From: DATEMK01 sp035275625
Lineage (GTDB): Bacteria > Bacteroidota > Bacteroidia > AKYH767-A > OLB10
Assembly (NCBI GenBank): GCA_035275625.1
Contig: DATEMK010000026.1
Location: 1-18,206 of the forward strand
DNA: 18,206 bases
Reading direction: 5' to 3'
Positions 1-6,676 of the stretch are shown here, piece by piece; the first letter of the stretch is position 1; each line of letters opens with the position of its first letter. Both the position numbers and the translations under genes were made by a program. The notes below the pieces were generated by a model. That model had not been told where the DNA came from, ran no database searches, and saw nothing but the letters and a program-made list of their open reading frames with translations.

Positions 1-824
1 AAAAGCCGGTTCATTTCTGATTGAATCTTTATTGCTTCCTCTTTTGCTTTCTCCGCAAAATTTTCTCCATTGCCTGCATAAATAATATTCCGTGAAACAT
101 TCACAAGCAACCCGCATTCTTTATTCATTCCATGTTTGGAAACTTCTTTCAAATCTCCTCCCTGCGCACCCACCCCCGGAACTAAAAGAAAATGATCAGG
201 AACAATTTTACGAACCTGCTTAAACATTTCTGATTGTGTGGCACCGATTACATACATCATGTTTTCGTTTGTACCCCAATTTTGTGATGTATGCAAAACT
301 TTTTCAAACAATTGTCTCACTTCCGGCTCCTTCCCGATAACTATCGGGATGACTTCTGACTTCTGAAAATCTTGAGCCCCTTCGTTTGAAGTAAGAGCCA
401 AAACAATTGCCCATTTATTTTTGTATTCCAGAAATGGTTTCACAGAATCACTTCCCATATAAGGTGTAACAGTGATCGCATCGAAGTCATATTTTTCAAA
501 AAAAGTTTTTGCATACATCTTTGAAGTATTGCCAATGTCGCCACGCTTGGCATCTGCAATTGTAAAAATATCTTCAGGAATGTAATTCAGCGTTTTTTCC
601 AAACTCTGCCAGCCTTTCACACCAAGACATTCATAAAAAGCAATGTTGGGTTTATAAGCCAAGCAAAAATCTTTTGTTGCGTCAATGATCTGTTTATTAA
701 ATTCAAAAACCGGGTCATCTGTTTTCAAAAGATGCTTGGGAATTTTTTCCAAGTCAGCATCCAATCCGACACAGAGATAGGATTTCTTTTTTTTTATCTG
801 ATTAAAAAGTTCTGCTCTTGTCAT
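1..824 (-). CDS. pyrF: Orotidine 5'-phosphate decarboxylase (type 2), 3' end cut by window edge
   Basis: Converts OMP to UMP, the last step of de novo pyrimidine synthesis, in the cytoplasm. I translated 274 residues from the ATG at 824 with no stop before the edge. Visible are the N-terminal LCVGLDAD segment (about 17-24), the catalytic DAKRGDIGNT (91-100), TVTPYMG (118-124), ALTSNEG (143-149), LVPGVGAQGGD (214-224) and NVSRNIIYA (242-250), the pattern of the longer type 2 family. Full length in relatives is near 270-280, so only a few residues are missing. It starts 16 bases after the prfA stop and is probably co-transcribed with it. Odd feature: after DFQ (152-154) comes a stretch (KSEVIPIVIGKEP, 155-167) that makes this loop longer than I expect, and it is encoded by an 8-bp-arm palindrome (332-349). 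Family and function are secure; calling the loop an insertion is inference. Confidence 0.95.
   Translation of the reverse strand, partial: MTRAELFNQIKKKKSYLCVGLDADLEKIPKHLLKTDDPVFEFNKQIIDATKDFCLAYKPNIAFYECLGVKGWQSLEKTLNYIPEDIFTIADAKRGDIGNTSKMYAKTFFEKYDFDAITVTPYMGSDSVKPFLEYKNKWAIVLALTSNEGAQDFQKSEVIPIVIGKEPEVRQLFEKVLHTSQNWGTNENMMYVIGATQSEMFKQVRKIVPDHFLLVPGVGAQGGDLKEVSKHGMNKECGLLVNVSRNIIYAGNGENFAEKAKEEAIKIQSEMNRL
332..349. repeat. Short palindrome inside pyrF, in frame
   Basis: TCCCGATA, a two-base centre AC, then TATCGGGA: eight-base perfect arms. It is followed at 351-366 by two copies of gacttct plus ga. The palindrome reads in frame as part of the pyrF product (about residues 159-165). I recall similar CCCGATA..TATCGGG palindromes from intergenic DNA of Bacteroidota; that match is from memory, not a search. 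Confidence 0.7.
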
Positions 825-840
825 TTAAACTTGAAACCTT

Positions 841-1914
841 TTATACAATACTCGCCTCTTTCATCTTCTCTGCATTTTCAGCCATCTGCAAAGCATCAAT
901 AAATTCCTGGATGTCTCCATTCATAAATGCCGGAAGATTATGCATGGACAAACCAATGCGATGATCCGTTATGCGGCTTTGCGCATAATTATATGTCCGT
1001 ATTTTTGCTGAGCGGTCACCGGTAGAAACCATAGTCTTTCTTCTTTTAGCAATTCCTGCATTGTGTTTCTGCAATTCGATTTCATAAAGTTTTGTGGCAA
1101 GCATTTTCAATGCTATCGCCCTGTTTCCATGCTGTGAACGTTCTACCTGGCATGTTACTACTATGCCTGTTGGCTTGTGTGTCAGCTGCACTTTTGTTTC
1201 GACCTTGTTCACATTTTGTCCGCCCGCCCCGCTTGAACGGGAAGTTTTAACTTCAAGATCCGCAGGATTAATCTGCACATCCACTTCATCCGCTTCGGGT
1301 AATACTACAACAGTAGCTGCTGAAGTATGTACCCGGCCCATAGTTTCAGTTTCGGGAACACGCTGCACACGATGCACACCTGACTCATACTTCAATACTC
1401 CATAAGAAGCATCTGCATTTACATTAAAAACAATTTCTTTATAGCCTCCTGTATTACCTTCATTATAGTCCACCAGTTCAGTTTTCCATCCGCGCCTGTC
1501 ACAGTAACGTGTGTACATGCGGTATAAATCTCCCGCAAAAATACTCGCCTCATCTCCTCCTGTCCCTGCGCGTATTTCAACGATGGCTTTTCGATCATCC
1601 TCAGGGTCTTTAGGAATTAACAAAAACCTTATATGCTCTTCCAGCTTCTGTTTTTTTTCTTCCAGCTCATCTACATCCGCTTTTGCCATTTGCCGGAATT
1701 CTTCGTCTTTTTCTTTCGAAAGCACTTCGCGTGAATGATCAATGTTGCTCAGCACATTTTTATATTCTTTATACGCCTCAACAACCTCCTCCAGTTCCCT
1801 GTACGTTTTATTCAAAGCCGTAAAACGTTTCATATCCGAAATAATCTCAGGGCTGCTGAGCTGCATTTCGATTTCTTCAAAACGTTGTTTTATGGCTTCT
1901 AATTTTTCGAGCAT
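841..1914 (-). CDS. prfA: Peptide chain release factor 1
   Basis: Class I release factor that reads UAA and UAG and triggers peptide release on the ribosome. It is 357 residues, the normal family length. The N-terminal coiled-coil domain spans about 1-100. The stop-codon-reading loop is at RVPETE (185-190), with PET in the place of the usual RF1 PxT tripeptide. The catalytic GGQ is at 231-233 within SSGAGGQNVNK, whose glutamine is normally methylated by PrmC, which is not in this window. The PxT tripeptide separates RF1 from RF2, which has SPF there, and there is no internal frameshift of the prfB kind. It lies between purM (81 bases upstream) and pyrF (16 bases downstream) on the same strand. 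A TAAATTTG box 18-25 bases before the ATG could give it its own promoter. Confidence 0.97.
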   Translation of the reverse strand: MLEKLEAIKQRFEEIEMQLSSPEIISDMKRFTALNKTYRELEEVVEAYKEYKNVLSNIDHSREVLSKEKDEEFRQMAKADVDELEEKKQKLEEHIRFLLIPKDPEDDRKAIVEIRAGTGGDEASIFAGDLYRMYTRYCDRRGWKTELVDYNEGNTGGYKEIVFNVNADASYGVLKYESGVHRVQRVPETETMGRVHTSAATVVVLPEADEVDVQINPADLEVKTSRSSGAGGQNVNKVETKVQLTHKPTGIVVTCQVERSQHGNRAIALKMLATKLYEIELQKHNAGIAKRRKTMVSTGDRSAKIRTYNYAQSRITDHRIGLSMHNLPAFMNGDIQEFIDALQMAENAEKMKEASIV

Positions 1915-1931
1915 TTTTTAAAATTGGTTTG

Positions 1932-1939
1932 CAAATTTA
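1932..1939 (-). promoter_or_regulatory. Possible -7 promoter box of prfA
   Basis: Read on the minus strand this is TAAATTTG, an exact match to the Bacteroidota -7 consensus TAnnTTTG, 17 bases ahead of the prfA ATG. I see no TTTG at the right distance upstream, so this is a half-supported promoter in an AT-rich gap. Confidence 0.3.
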
Positions 1940-1945
1940 ACAACA

Positions 1946-1977
1946 AAACCTGTCGCGTTTTTGAGCACGGCAGGTTT
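1946..1977 (-). terminator. Hairpin after purM, possible terminator or attenuator
   Basis: On the minus strand AAACCTG pairs with CAGGTTT; after one C-A mismatch the stem extends with CGTG against CGCG, around an A-rich loop. It is followed by TGTTGTT, a poor U-tract. It sits 18 bases after the purM stop and 31 bases before the prfA ATG, so it may partly uncouple prfA from purM. Confidence 0.4.
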
Positions 1978-1995
1978 AGATGAAATGAGGAAAAA

Positions 1996-3168
1996 TCAAT
2001 AAACAAATTTACCTTTTTCGCTTTCAATAGTGAGTTTTTTCTTTTTTGATTTTTCTACTCTTCCAATAACTCTTGCATCCACTTTAAAAGATTTTGAAAT
2101 TGAAATTAATTCATCAGCATGTTCAGGTGAACAATAAATTTCCATCCGGTGTCCCATGTTGAATACTCTGTACATTTCCATCCAATCTGTTCCTGATTCT
2201 TTTTGTATCAGTTCAAAAACAGGAGGAACAGGAAACAAATTATCTTTAATGATGTGCAGATTATCAATGAAATGTAAAACCTTTGTTTGACCGCCACCGC
2301 TGCAATGAATCATTCCGTGAATGTGTTTGCGATGTTTTGCAAAAATCATTTTTATGACAGGAGCATAAGTTCTTGTAGGAGATAAAACCAATTTTCCAAA
2401 TTCCAAATTCCAAATTCCAATGTTCAGCTTCCCGGTTAATTTTTTTGAACCAGCATAAACTAATTTTTCCGGAATAGAATTATCAAATGTTTCCGGATAT
2501 TTTTTTGCAAGGTATTTTGAAAACACATCATGCCTTGCTGAAGTCAATCCGTTGCTTCCGATGCCGCTGTTGTATTCGTTTTCGTATTTCGCTTTTCCAA
2601 ACGATGCAAGGCCGACAATAACATCGCCATCTTTTATTTTTTTATTATCAATCACCTCAACGCGTTTCATTCTGCAGGTAACAGTGGAATCAACAATTAT
2701 GGTTCTCACCAAATCTCCCACATCAGCAGTTTCACCACCTGTTGTGTGAATATTAATTCCATGTTTTTTTAATTGAGAAACTAATTCTTCTGTCCCGTTA
2801 ATAATTGCTGCAATAACTTCTCCCGGAATTAAATTTTTATTTCGCCCGATTGTGGATGACAATAAAATATTATCAATTGCGCCTGCGCAAAGCAAATCAT
2901 CCAGGTTCATTACCAGTGCATCCTGCGCTATTCCTTTCCAGACAGAAATATCTCCCGTTTCTTTCCAGTAGGCATAAGCTAAAGAAGATTTTGTCCCTGC
3001 ACCATCTGCATGCATGATATTGCAATATTCAGGATCACCACATAAATAATCAGGAACTATTTTGCAGAATGCTTTGGGAAAAAGCCCTTTGTCAATTTTT
3101 TTAATTGCAGCATGGACATCCTCCTTTTGAGAGGATACACCTCGTAATTTGTACCGGGAATCAGTCAT
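1996..3168 (-). CDS. purM: Phosphoribosylformylglycinamidine cyclo-ligase (AIR synthetase), long Bacteroidota form
   Basis: ATP-dependent ring closure of FGAM to AIR, fifth step of purine synthesis. It has 390 residues, about 45 more than E. coli PurM, as is usual in Bacteroidota. Motifs in order: HADGAGTK (53-60), NLDDLLCAGA (88-97), TTGGETADV (142-150), IGSNGLTSARHD (203-214), SPTRTYAP (263-270), the glycine-rich HCSGGGQTK (288-296) and NMGHRME (337-343). Residues 248-259, just before the SPTRTYAP loop, are encoded largely by four tandem copies of a 7-bp unit (2394-2421) and look like repeat-derived sequence in a variable loop. The ATG at 3168 is preceded by a weak -7-like box, TACTTTCG on the minus strand (3186-3193), and by the 34-bp palindrome. 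The order purM-prfA-pyrF on one strand suggests a loose nucleotide/translation operon. Confidence 0.95.
   Translation of the reverse strand: MTDSRYKLRGVSSQKEDVHAAIKKIDKGLFPKAFCKIVPDYLCGDPEYCNIMHADGAGTKSSLAYAYWKETGDISVWKGIAQDALVMNLDDLLCAGAIDNILLSSTIGRNKNLIPGEVIAAIINGTEELVSQLKKHGINIHTTGGETADVGDLVRTIIVDSTVTCRMKRVEVIDNKKIKDGDVIVGLASFGKAKYENEYNSGIGSNGLTSARHDVFSKYLAKKYPETFDNSIPEKLVYAGSKKLTGKLNIGIWNLEFGKLVLSPTRTYAPVIKMIFAKHRKHIHGMIHCSGGGQTKVLHFIDNLHIIKDNLFPVPPVFELIQKESGTDWMEMYRVFNMGHRMEIYCSPEHADELISISKSFKVDARVIGRVEKSKKKKLTIESEKGKFVY
2394..2421. repeat. Four tandem 7-bp units inside purM
   Basis: ttccaaa occurs three times in a row, followed by ttccaat. Read as purM this gives the residues IGIWNLEFG. 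A WNLEFG peptide from tandem TTTGGAA is something I associate with spurious translations of Bacteroidota intergenic repeats. Here it lies inside a complete, motif-bearing enzyme gene. Because seven is not a multiple of three, gain or loss of a single unit would shift the frame. Confidence 0.75.
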
Positions 3169-3207
3169 TCTAAAAATAATATTTGCGAAAGTAAAAATAC
3201 AGATGGT

Positions 3208-3241
3208 AACTTTCGGAAAGTTTTAAAACTTTCCGAAAGTT
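3208..3241. repeat. Perfect 34-bp palindrome upstream of purM
   Basis: The left half AACTTTCGGAAAGTTTT is the exact reverse complement of the right half. Each half is itself nearly palindromic (AACTTTC / GAAAGTT), so the DNA could form one long or two short hairpins. It lies between the terminator of the porE-like gene and the purM start, 39 bases before the purM ATG. Neither strand has a good T-tract after it, so it is better called a repeat element than a terminator; an operator role is possible. Confidence 0.85.
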
Positions 3242-3250
3242 GGATTTTAT

Positions 3251-3285
3251 AAAATAAAAAACTCCCCTGGGGTTAGCAGAGGAGT
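3251..3285 (-). terminator. Rho-independent terminator of the porE-like gene
   Basis: On the minus strand ACTCCTCTG pairs with CAGGGGAGT (nine pairs, one G-T) around a seven-base loop, directly followed by TTTTTTATTTT. It starts 25 bases after the porE-like stop. The opposite strand lacks a T-tract, which fixes the direction. It separates the porE-like gene from purM. Confidence 0.85.
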
Positions 3286-3310
3286 CTTACGCAAACTGTT
3301 TAAAATCTTA

Positions 3311-5320
3311 CTATTGTTTGGGGACGTAATCGGTCCGTAATACTTCAAATTCAGTTCTGCGGTTATATTGATGTGCTTTTTCTTTCTCCGCTTTTGTCTT
3401 TAAGCCGTTGATGAAATCTTCCGTAAGCTTATCGCCTGTTTTGAATGGCAGATATTCTTCATCATTTTCAACCTCTTTAGGTGATTTTTCGCCCCGTCCT
3501 TCTGAACTCAATCTTTCTTTATCAATTCCATTCTTCGCAAGGTAATCTGAAACTGATTTAGCACGTCTGTCTGACAAGGACAAGTTGTATGCATCGCTTG
3601 CGCGGAAGTCAGTGTTGGCAATAATTTTTACAGTAATAGTCGGATTTTCGTTAAGCGTTAAAATCAGGCCATCCAATGCTTTCTTTGATTCGGGACGCAA
3701 TGTTGCTTTGTCAAGATCATAGAAAATTTCAGGCAGCGTAATTGGTTTTGCTGTGGATTTGAGCGGGAAATCGAAGTTAGCTTCAAAGTCTTTTGACTCA
3801 TCAATTCCAACTGTGGATACCTCCGCAAATTTTGTCAGGTAACCGGTGTAAGAAGCTGAAACTTTATATTTCACCCCGGGTTTCAGCATGTATTTGTAAG
3901 TACCGGCCGCTTCCGTTTTCACGCTCAGTGAAGTTCCATCGCTTCCGAATAACTCTACCGTTGCACCGGAAATGCTTTCTTTGGTATCCGTATCATACAC
4001 TCTTCCCGCAACGGAGAAGTTTGGTGGCGGCATTATGAATGAATAAATATCATCGCTTCCCGCACCGCCTTCACGGTTGGAAGAAAAGAAACCTGTCGTT
4101 GGTGAATTAAACATGATTCCGAAATCATCTCCTGATGAATTGATGGGTGATTTAAGATTGGTCACATTTCCCCATGCACCTCCATCATTTGAAGCCGAGA
4201 ACATATCCAAACCTCCCATGCCCGCCAACCCATTGGACGAAAAATAAAGTTTTCCGTTTTCATGAATATAAGGAAACATTTCTTCGCCTGAAGTGTTAAT
4301 GCCCTGGCCTAAATTTACCGGTGATCCCCATGCATTTGTTGCAGCATCCCATTTGCTCATGTAAATATCGTGTCCGCCCATGCCGCTTGACATGTCGGAT
4401 GAAAAATAAAGTGTGGAACCATCAGCAGATATGCTGGGCTGGCCGGTATTGTAATCATCAGAGTTAAACGGTAATGATTCAGGTGTGCCCCATGTTGAAC
4501 CGCTTAATGTTGATTTAAAAATTTTACAGAATCCATTCTTCTTATCTACCGATTGGCACCTTGTAAAATACATCGTTGTTCCTTTGCTGTCAAGAGTAGC
4601 AGCGCCATCGCTTGCATCTGAATTGACAGGTGCGGGCACCGGGACCGGGGTGCTCCATTTTCCATTATTATCACGCGAAGCGGTAAAGAGATCATAAAAT
4701 TTCTGGCCATACCATGCATCATTGCCGCTTCCCATTGATTCTTCACGCGAAGACGTTAAAAATATCTGGTTGGTATCGTTAGGATATTTTGAAGTGGCAA
4801 AGTCATAATATTTAGTATTGAGGGCACTCACATTTTCAACTGTAAAACGTGTGGGCTTATCTTTCCATTCCTGCGCCATCTGGCTGGAAGTTACTCCCAG
4901 GTCGCCTTTCGGATCATCGGGTTTTGCTGTTTTGTATTCATTGTATTTGGCTACAGCCTCATCATATTTGCCACTCATTTTCAGTGCGTCTGCCCAATTC
5001 AGCAGCAATTGCGGGTCTTTATTTCCCCCCTTGCCTGCTTTATCATACCAGTCGGCTGCGTTTCTCGGATCGCTCATCATGCGGTAGCACTCACCGATCT
5101 TAAAGGCCGTTACCCCCTGGTCTGTGCCGCTCTGTTTCACATATTTTTTCTTGTACTGCTCCATGGCAGAATTGTATTGAGCCCGGTCGAAAAGTTCATC
5201 CGCTTTCTGGGTTTTGCTCTTTGGTTTTGAGTCTTTTTTTTGTGAAAATGCAGGCTGAGTGCAGTTTACCAGCAGTGAAAATGACAGAATGCAAATAAAT
5301 ACGTATTTAATCTTGTTCAT
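3311..5320 (-). CDS. OmpA-family lipoprotein with TPR, PD40 propeller, CarboxypepD_reg-like and OmpA_C domains (PorE-like)
   Basis: Envelope protein of 669 residues. Order: signal peptide (1 to about 20-26), TPR-like helices (about 38-155, with WYDKAG and KYDEAVAKYNEY), a beta-propeller with repeated LYFSSD/LYFSSN PD40 strands (about 165-430), a carboxypeptidase-regulatory-like fold (about 435-510, from VAGRVYDTDTKE) and an OmpA_C peptidoglycan-binding domain (about 528-665, with YDLDKATLRPESK and NTDFRASDAYNLSLSDRRA). This order and length match PorE, the periplasmic lipoprotein that ties the type IX secretion ring to peptidoglycan in Porphyromonas, but many Bacteroidota paralogues share the architecture, so I give no symbol. 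The signal ends LLVNC: Cys20 could be lipidated, although Asn before Cys is not classical; cleavage after AFSQ is the alternative. It is monocistronic, with its own promoter and terminator. Confidence 0.85.
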   Translation of the reverse strand: MNKIKYVFICILSFSLLVNCTQPAFSQKKDSKPKSKTQKADELFDRAQYNSAMEQYKKKYVKQSGTDQGVTAFKIGECYRMMSDPRNAADWYDKAGKGGNKDPQLLLNWADALKMSGKYDEAVAKYNEYKTAKPDDPKGDLGVTSSQMAQEWKDKPTRFTVENVSALNTKYYDFATSKYPNDTNQIFLTSSREESMGSGNDAWYGQKFYDLFTASRDNNGKWSTPVPVPAPVNSDASDGAATLDSKGTTMYFTRCQSVDKKNGFCKIFKSTLSGSTWGTPESLPFNSDDYNTGQPSISADGSTLYFSSDMSSGMGGHDIYMSKWDAATNAWGSPVNLGQGINTSGEEMFPYIHENGKLYFSSNGLAGMGGLDMFSASNDGGAWGNVTNLKSPINSSGDDFGIMFNSPTTGFFSSNREGGAGSDDIYSFIMPPPNFSVAGRVYDTDTKESISGATVELFGSDGTSLSVKTEAAGTYKYMLKPGVKYKVSASYTGYLTKFAEVSTVGIDESKDFEANFDFPLKSTAKPITLPEIFYDLDKATLRPESKKALDGLILTLNENPTITVKIIANTDFRASDAYNLSLSDRRAKSVSDYLAKNGIDKERLSSEGRGEKSPKEVENDEEYLPFKTGDKLTEDFINGLKTKAEKEKAHQYNRRTEFEVLRTDYVPKQ

Positions 5321-5353
5321 AGGAATGGTTTATCAATTTTTTATAATTGGCAG

Positions 5354-5383
5354 CAAATATAATATAACTTGGCAATAAGCAAA
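5354..5383 (-). promoter_or_regulatory. Promoter of the porE-like gene
   Basis: On the minus strand TTTG (5380-5383) is followed after 18 bases by TATATTTG (5354-5361), exact matches to the two Bacteroidota promoter boxes, with a spacer at the short end of the usual range. Transcription would begin a few bases downstream, giving a leader of roughly 25-30 bases before the ATG at 5320. It is the clearest promoter in the window. Confidence 0.7.
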
Positions 5384-5438
5384 GGAAAAAATTATTTTCT
5401 ATTTAACAATCAGAATAAATAAATATTAATAAAAAGGG

Positions 5439-5457
5439 GGTTTTAAGGTTTAAAACC
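5439..5457. repeat. Inverted repeat in the divergent promoter gap
   Basis: GGTTTTAA, three bases, then TTAAAACC: eight-base perfect arms. It lies in the 219-base gap between the divergent porE-like and VWA genes, upstream of both. With no T-tract it is not a terminator; an operator or a chance AT-rich repeat are both possible. Confidence 0.4.
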
Positions 5458-5539
5458 ACAAATTCAGCCTGTAATGTTTACTTGAAAAAGCGAAATTCCC
5501 GTCTCAATTGCAGAATATCTTGGATATAAGCACGTATTT

Positions 5540-6667
5540 ATGATGAGCCTGCCATCGAAGAAAATAAGACGAATTCTGCTTTTTGCAATTATTGTATCCG
5601 GTTTTGCATTTTCACCAATTGAAAATGGAGTAAAGCAAAAAACCGAAATAGTTCTTTGCCTTGACCTCAGCGCCAGCACCAATGGTTTGCTCCATGATAT
5701 CCGCGACCATTTATGGCAATTTATTAATAAAGCGCGAAAAGATTTTCCTCAAACTGATTTGCGCATCGGGGTCGTTGCATTTGCGCGCCCCAGCTTCGGA
5801 GCCGAAAACCATTATGTAAAAGTTTTATGTGACATTACCGGAGACTACGATTTGCTTTCCTATTATTTATTTCTTCTCAAAGCCAACATCGAAAAAGGCG
5901 ACCAGTGTGACGGCAGCGCCCTTTATGCTGCTTTAAAAGATTTGCATTGGAGCAAAGATGCCGCCACCAAAAAGATGATCTATCTTTTCGGAAACAGCAA
6001 TCCGAAAATGTGCGGTTACGATCACCTTAAAGCCTGCGAAACTGCTGCAAAAGAAAATATTCCCGTTCATGCCGTGTATTGCACGTTCGGTGCAGTCAGT
6101 GTAAAATACCTGCCTGTGTGGCAGCATATTTCAGAAACCACCGGTGGCGATTTTTACACCTTTCAAATAACCGGCAGGACACCGCTGAAAAAATTTTCGC
6201 GCGATGCATTGCTCCTCGCGGAACTCAACAATAATTTGCTCGATACCTACCTGCCTTTTACAAGAGAAGGCAAACTGCATTTCGACCTCATGGTTGCTGC
6301 AGATGAAAATTCAAAAAAGATGAATGAGCAATTTTTTTATGAACGCTGCTCTTACAAATTCTCCTCTTACTTTGAAGATCAATGCCGCCAATGGGACCTG
6401 GTAACCCTTCTCAAAACAACTTCTTTAGATCCCGGAAAGCTCAGCCGCCATTACCTCCCGCAGGAATTTCAAAACACAACGCCTAAGGAGCTGGAAGAAA
6501 TTGCCCGGATAAAAATTAAAAGAAGAGAATTTTTAAAAAAGAAAATGCTGCAGGTTCTTTTAAATTCAGATATTGATAATATCCAACCGCATCCTATTGA
6601 CACTATCCTCCTCGGTGGTCTGGATAAAAAAACAAATTACGTGGTGAGTAAATTTGATCAGAAGTAA
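5540..6667 (+). CDS. Exported von Willebrand factor A-like protein of unknown function
   Basis: About 375 residues. A signal-peptide-like start (charged SKKIRR, then ILLFAIIVSGFAF) is followed by a VWA-like fold (about 34-215). EIVLCLDLSAST carries the DxSxS metal-site signature (about 42-46), and DLRIGVVAFARP and HAVYCTFGAV look like core strands. The other metal-site positions look degenerate: QCDGSALYAAL stands where a threonine is usual, and YLFGNSNP where an aspartate is usual. The C-terminal part (about 240-375) is charged, predicted helical and unfamiliar, with cysteines at about 271 and 283. Two consecutive ATGs open the frame; either could be used. Its 3' end faces the glutamine synthetase gene with only nine bases between them. 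The gene is richer in GC-ending codons than the urate genes, by eye. Function unknown; a ligand-binding or scaffold role outside the cytoplasm is a guess. Confidence 0.75.
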   Translation: MMSLPSKKIRRILLFAIIVSGFAFSPIENGVKQKTEIVLCLDLSASTNGLLHDIRDHLWQFINKARKDFPQTDLRIGVVAFARPSFGAENHYVKVLCDITGDYDLLSYYLFLLKANIEKGDQCDGSALYAALKDLHWSKDAATKKMIYLFGNSNPKMCGYDHLKACETAAKENIPVHAVYCTFGAVSVKYLPVWQHISETTGGDFYTFQITGRTPLKKFSRDALLLAELNNNLLDTYLPFTREGKLHFDLMVAADENSKKMNEQFFYERCSYKFSSYFEDQCRQWDLVTLLKTTSLDPGKLSRHYLPQEFQNTTPKELEEIARIKIKRREFLKKKMLQVLLNSDIDNIQPHPIDTILLGGLDKKTNYVVSKFDQK

Positions 6668-6676
6668 AACTGAAAA

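Noticed and set aside
3208..3241. 34-bp palindrome as the terminator of the porE-like gene
   Set aside because: It lacks a T-tract and lies downstream of a better hairpin with a T-run at 3251-3285.
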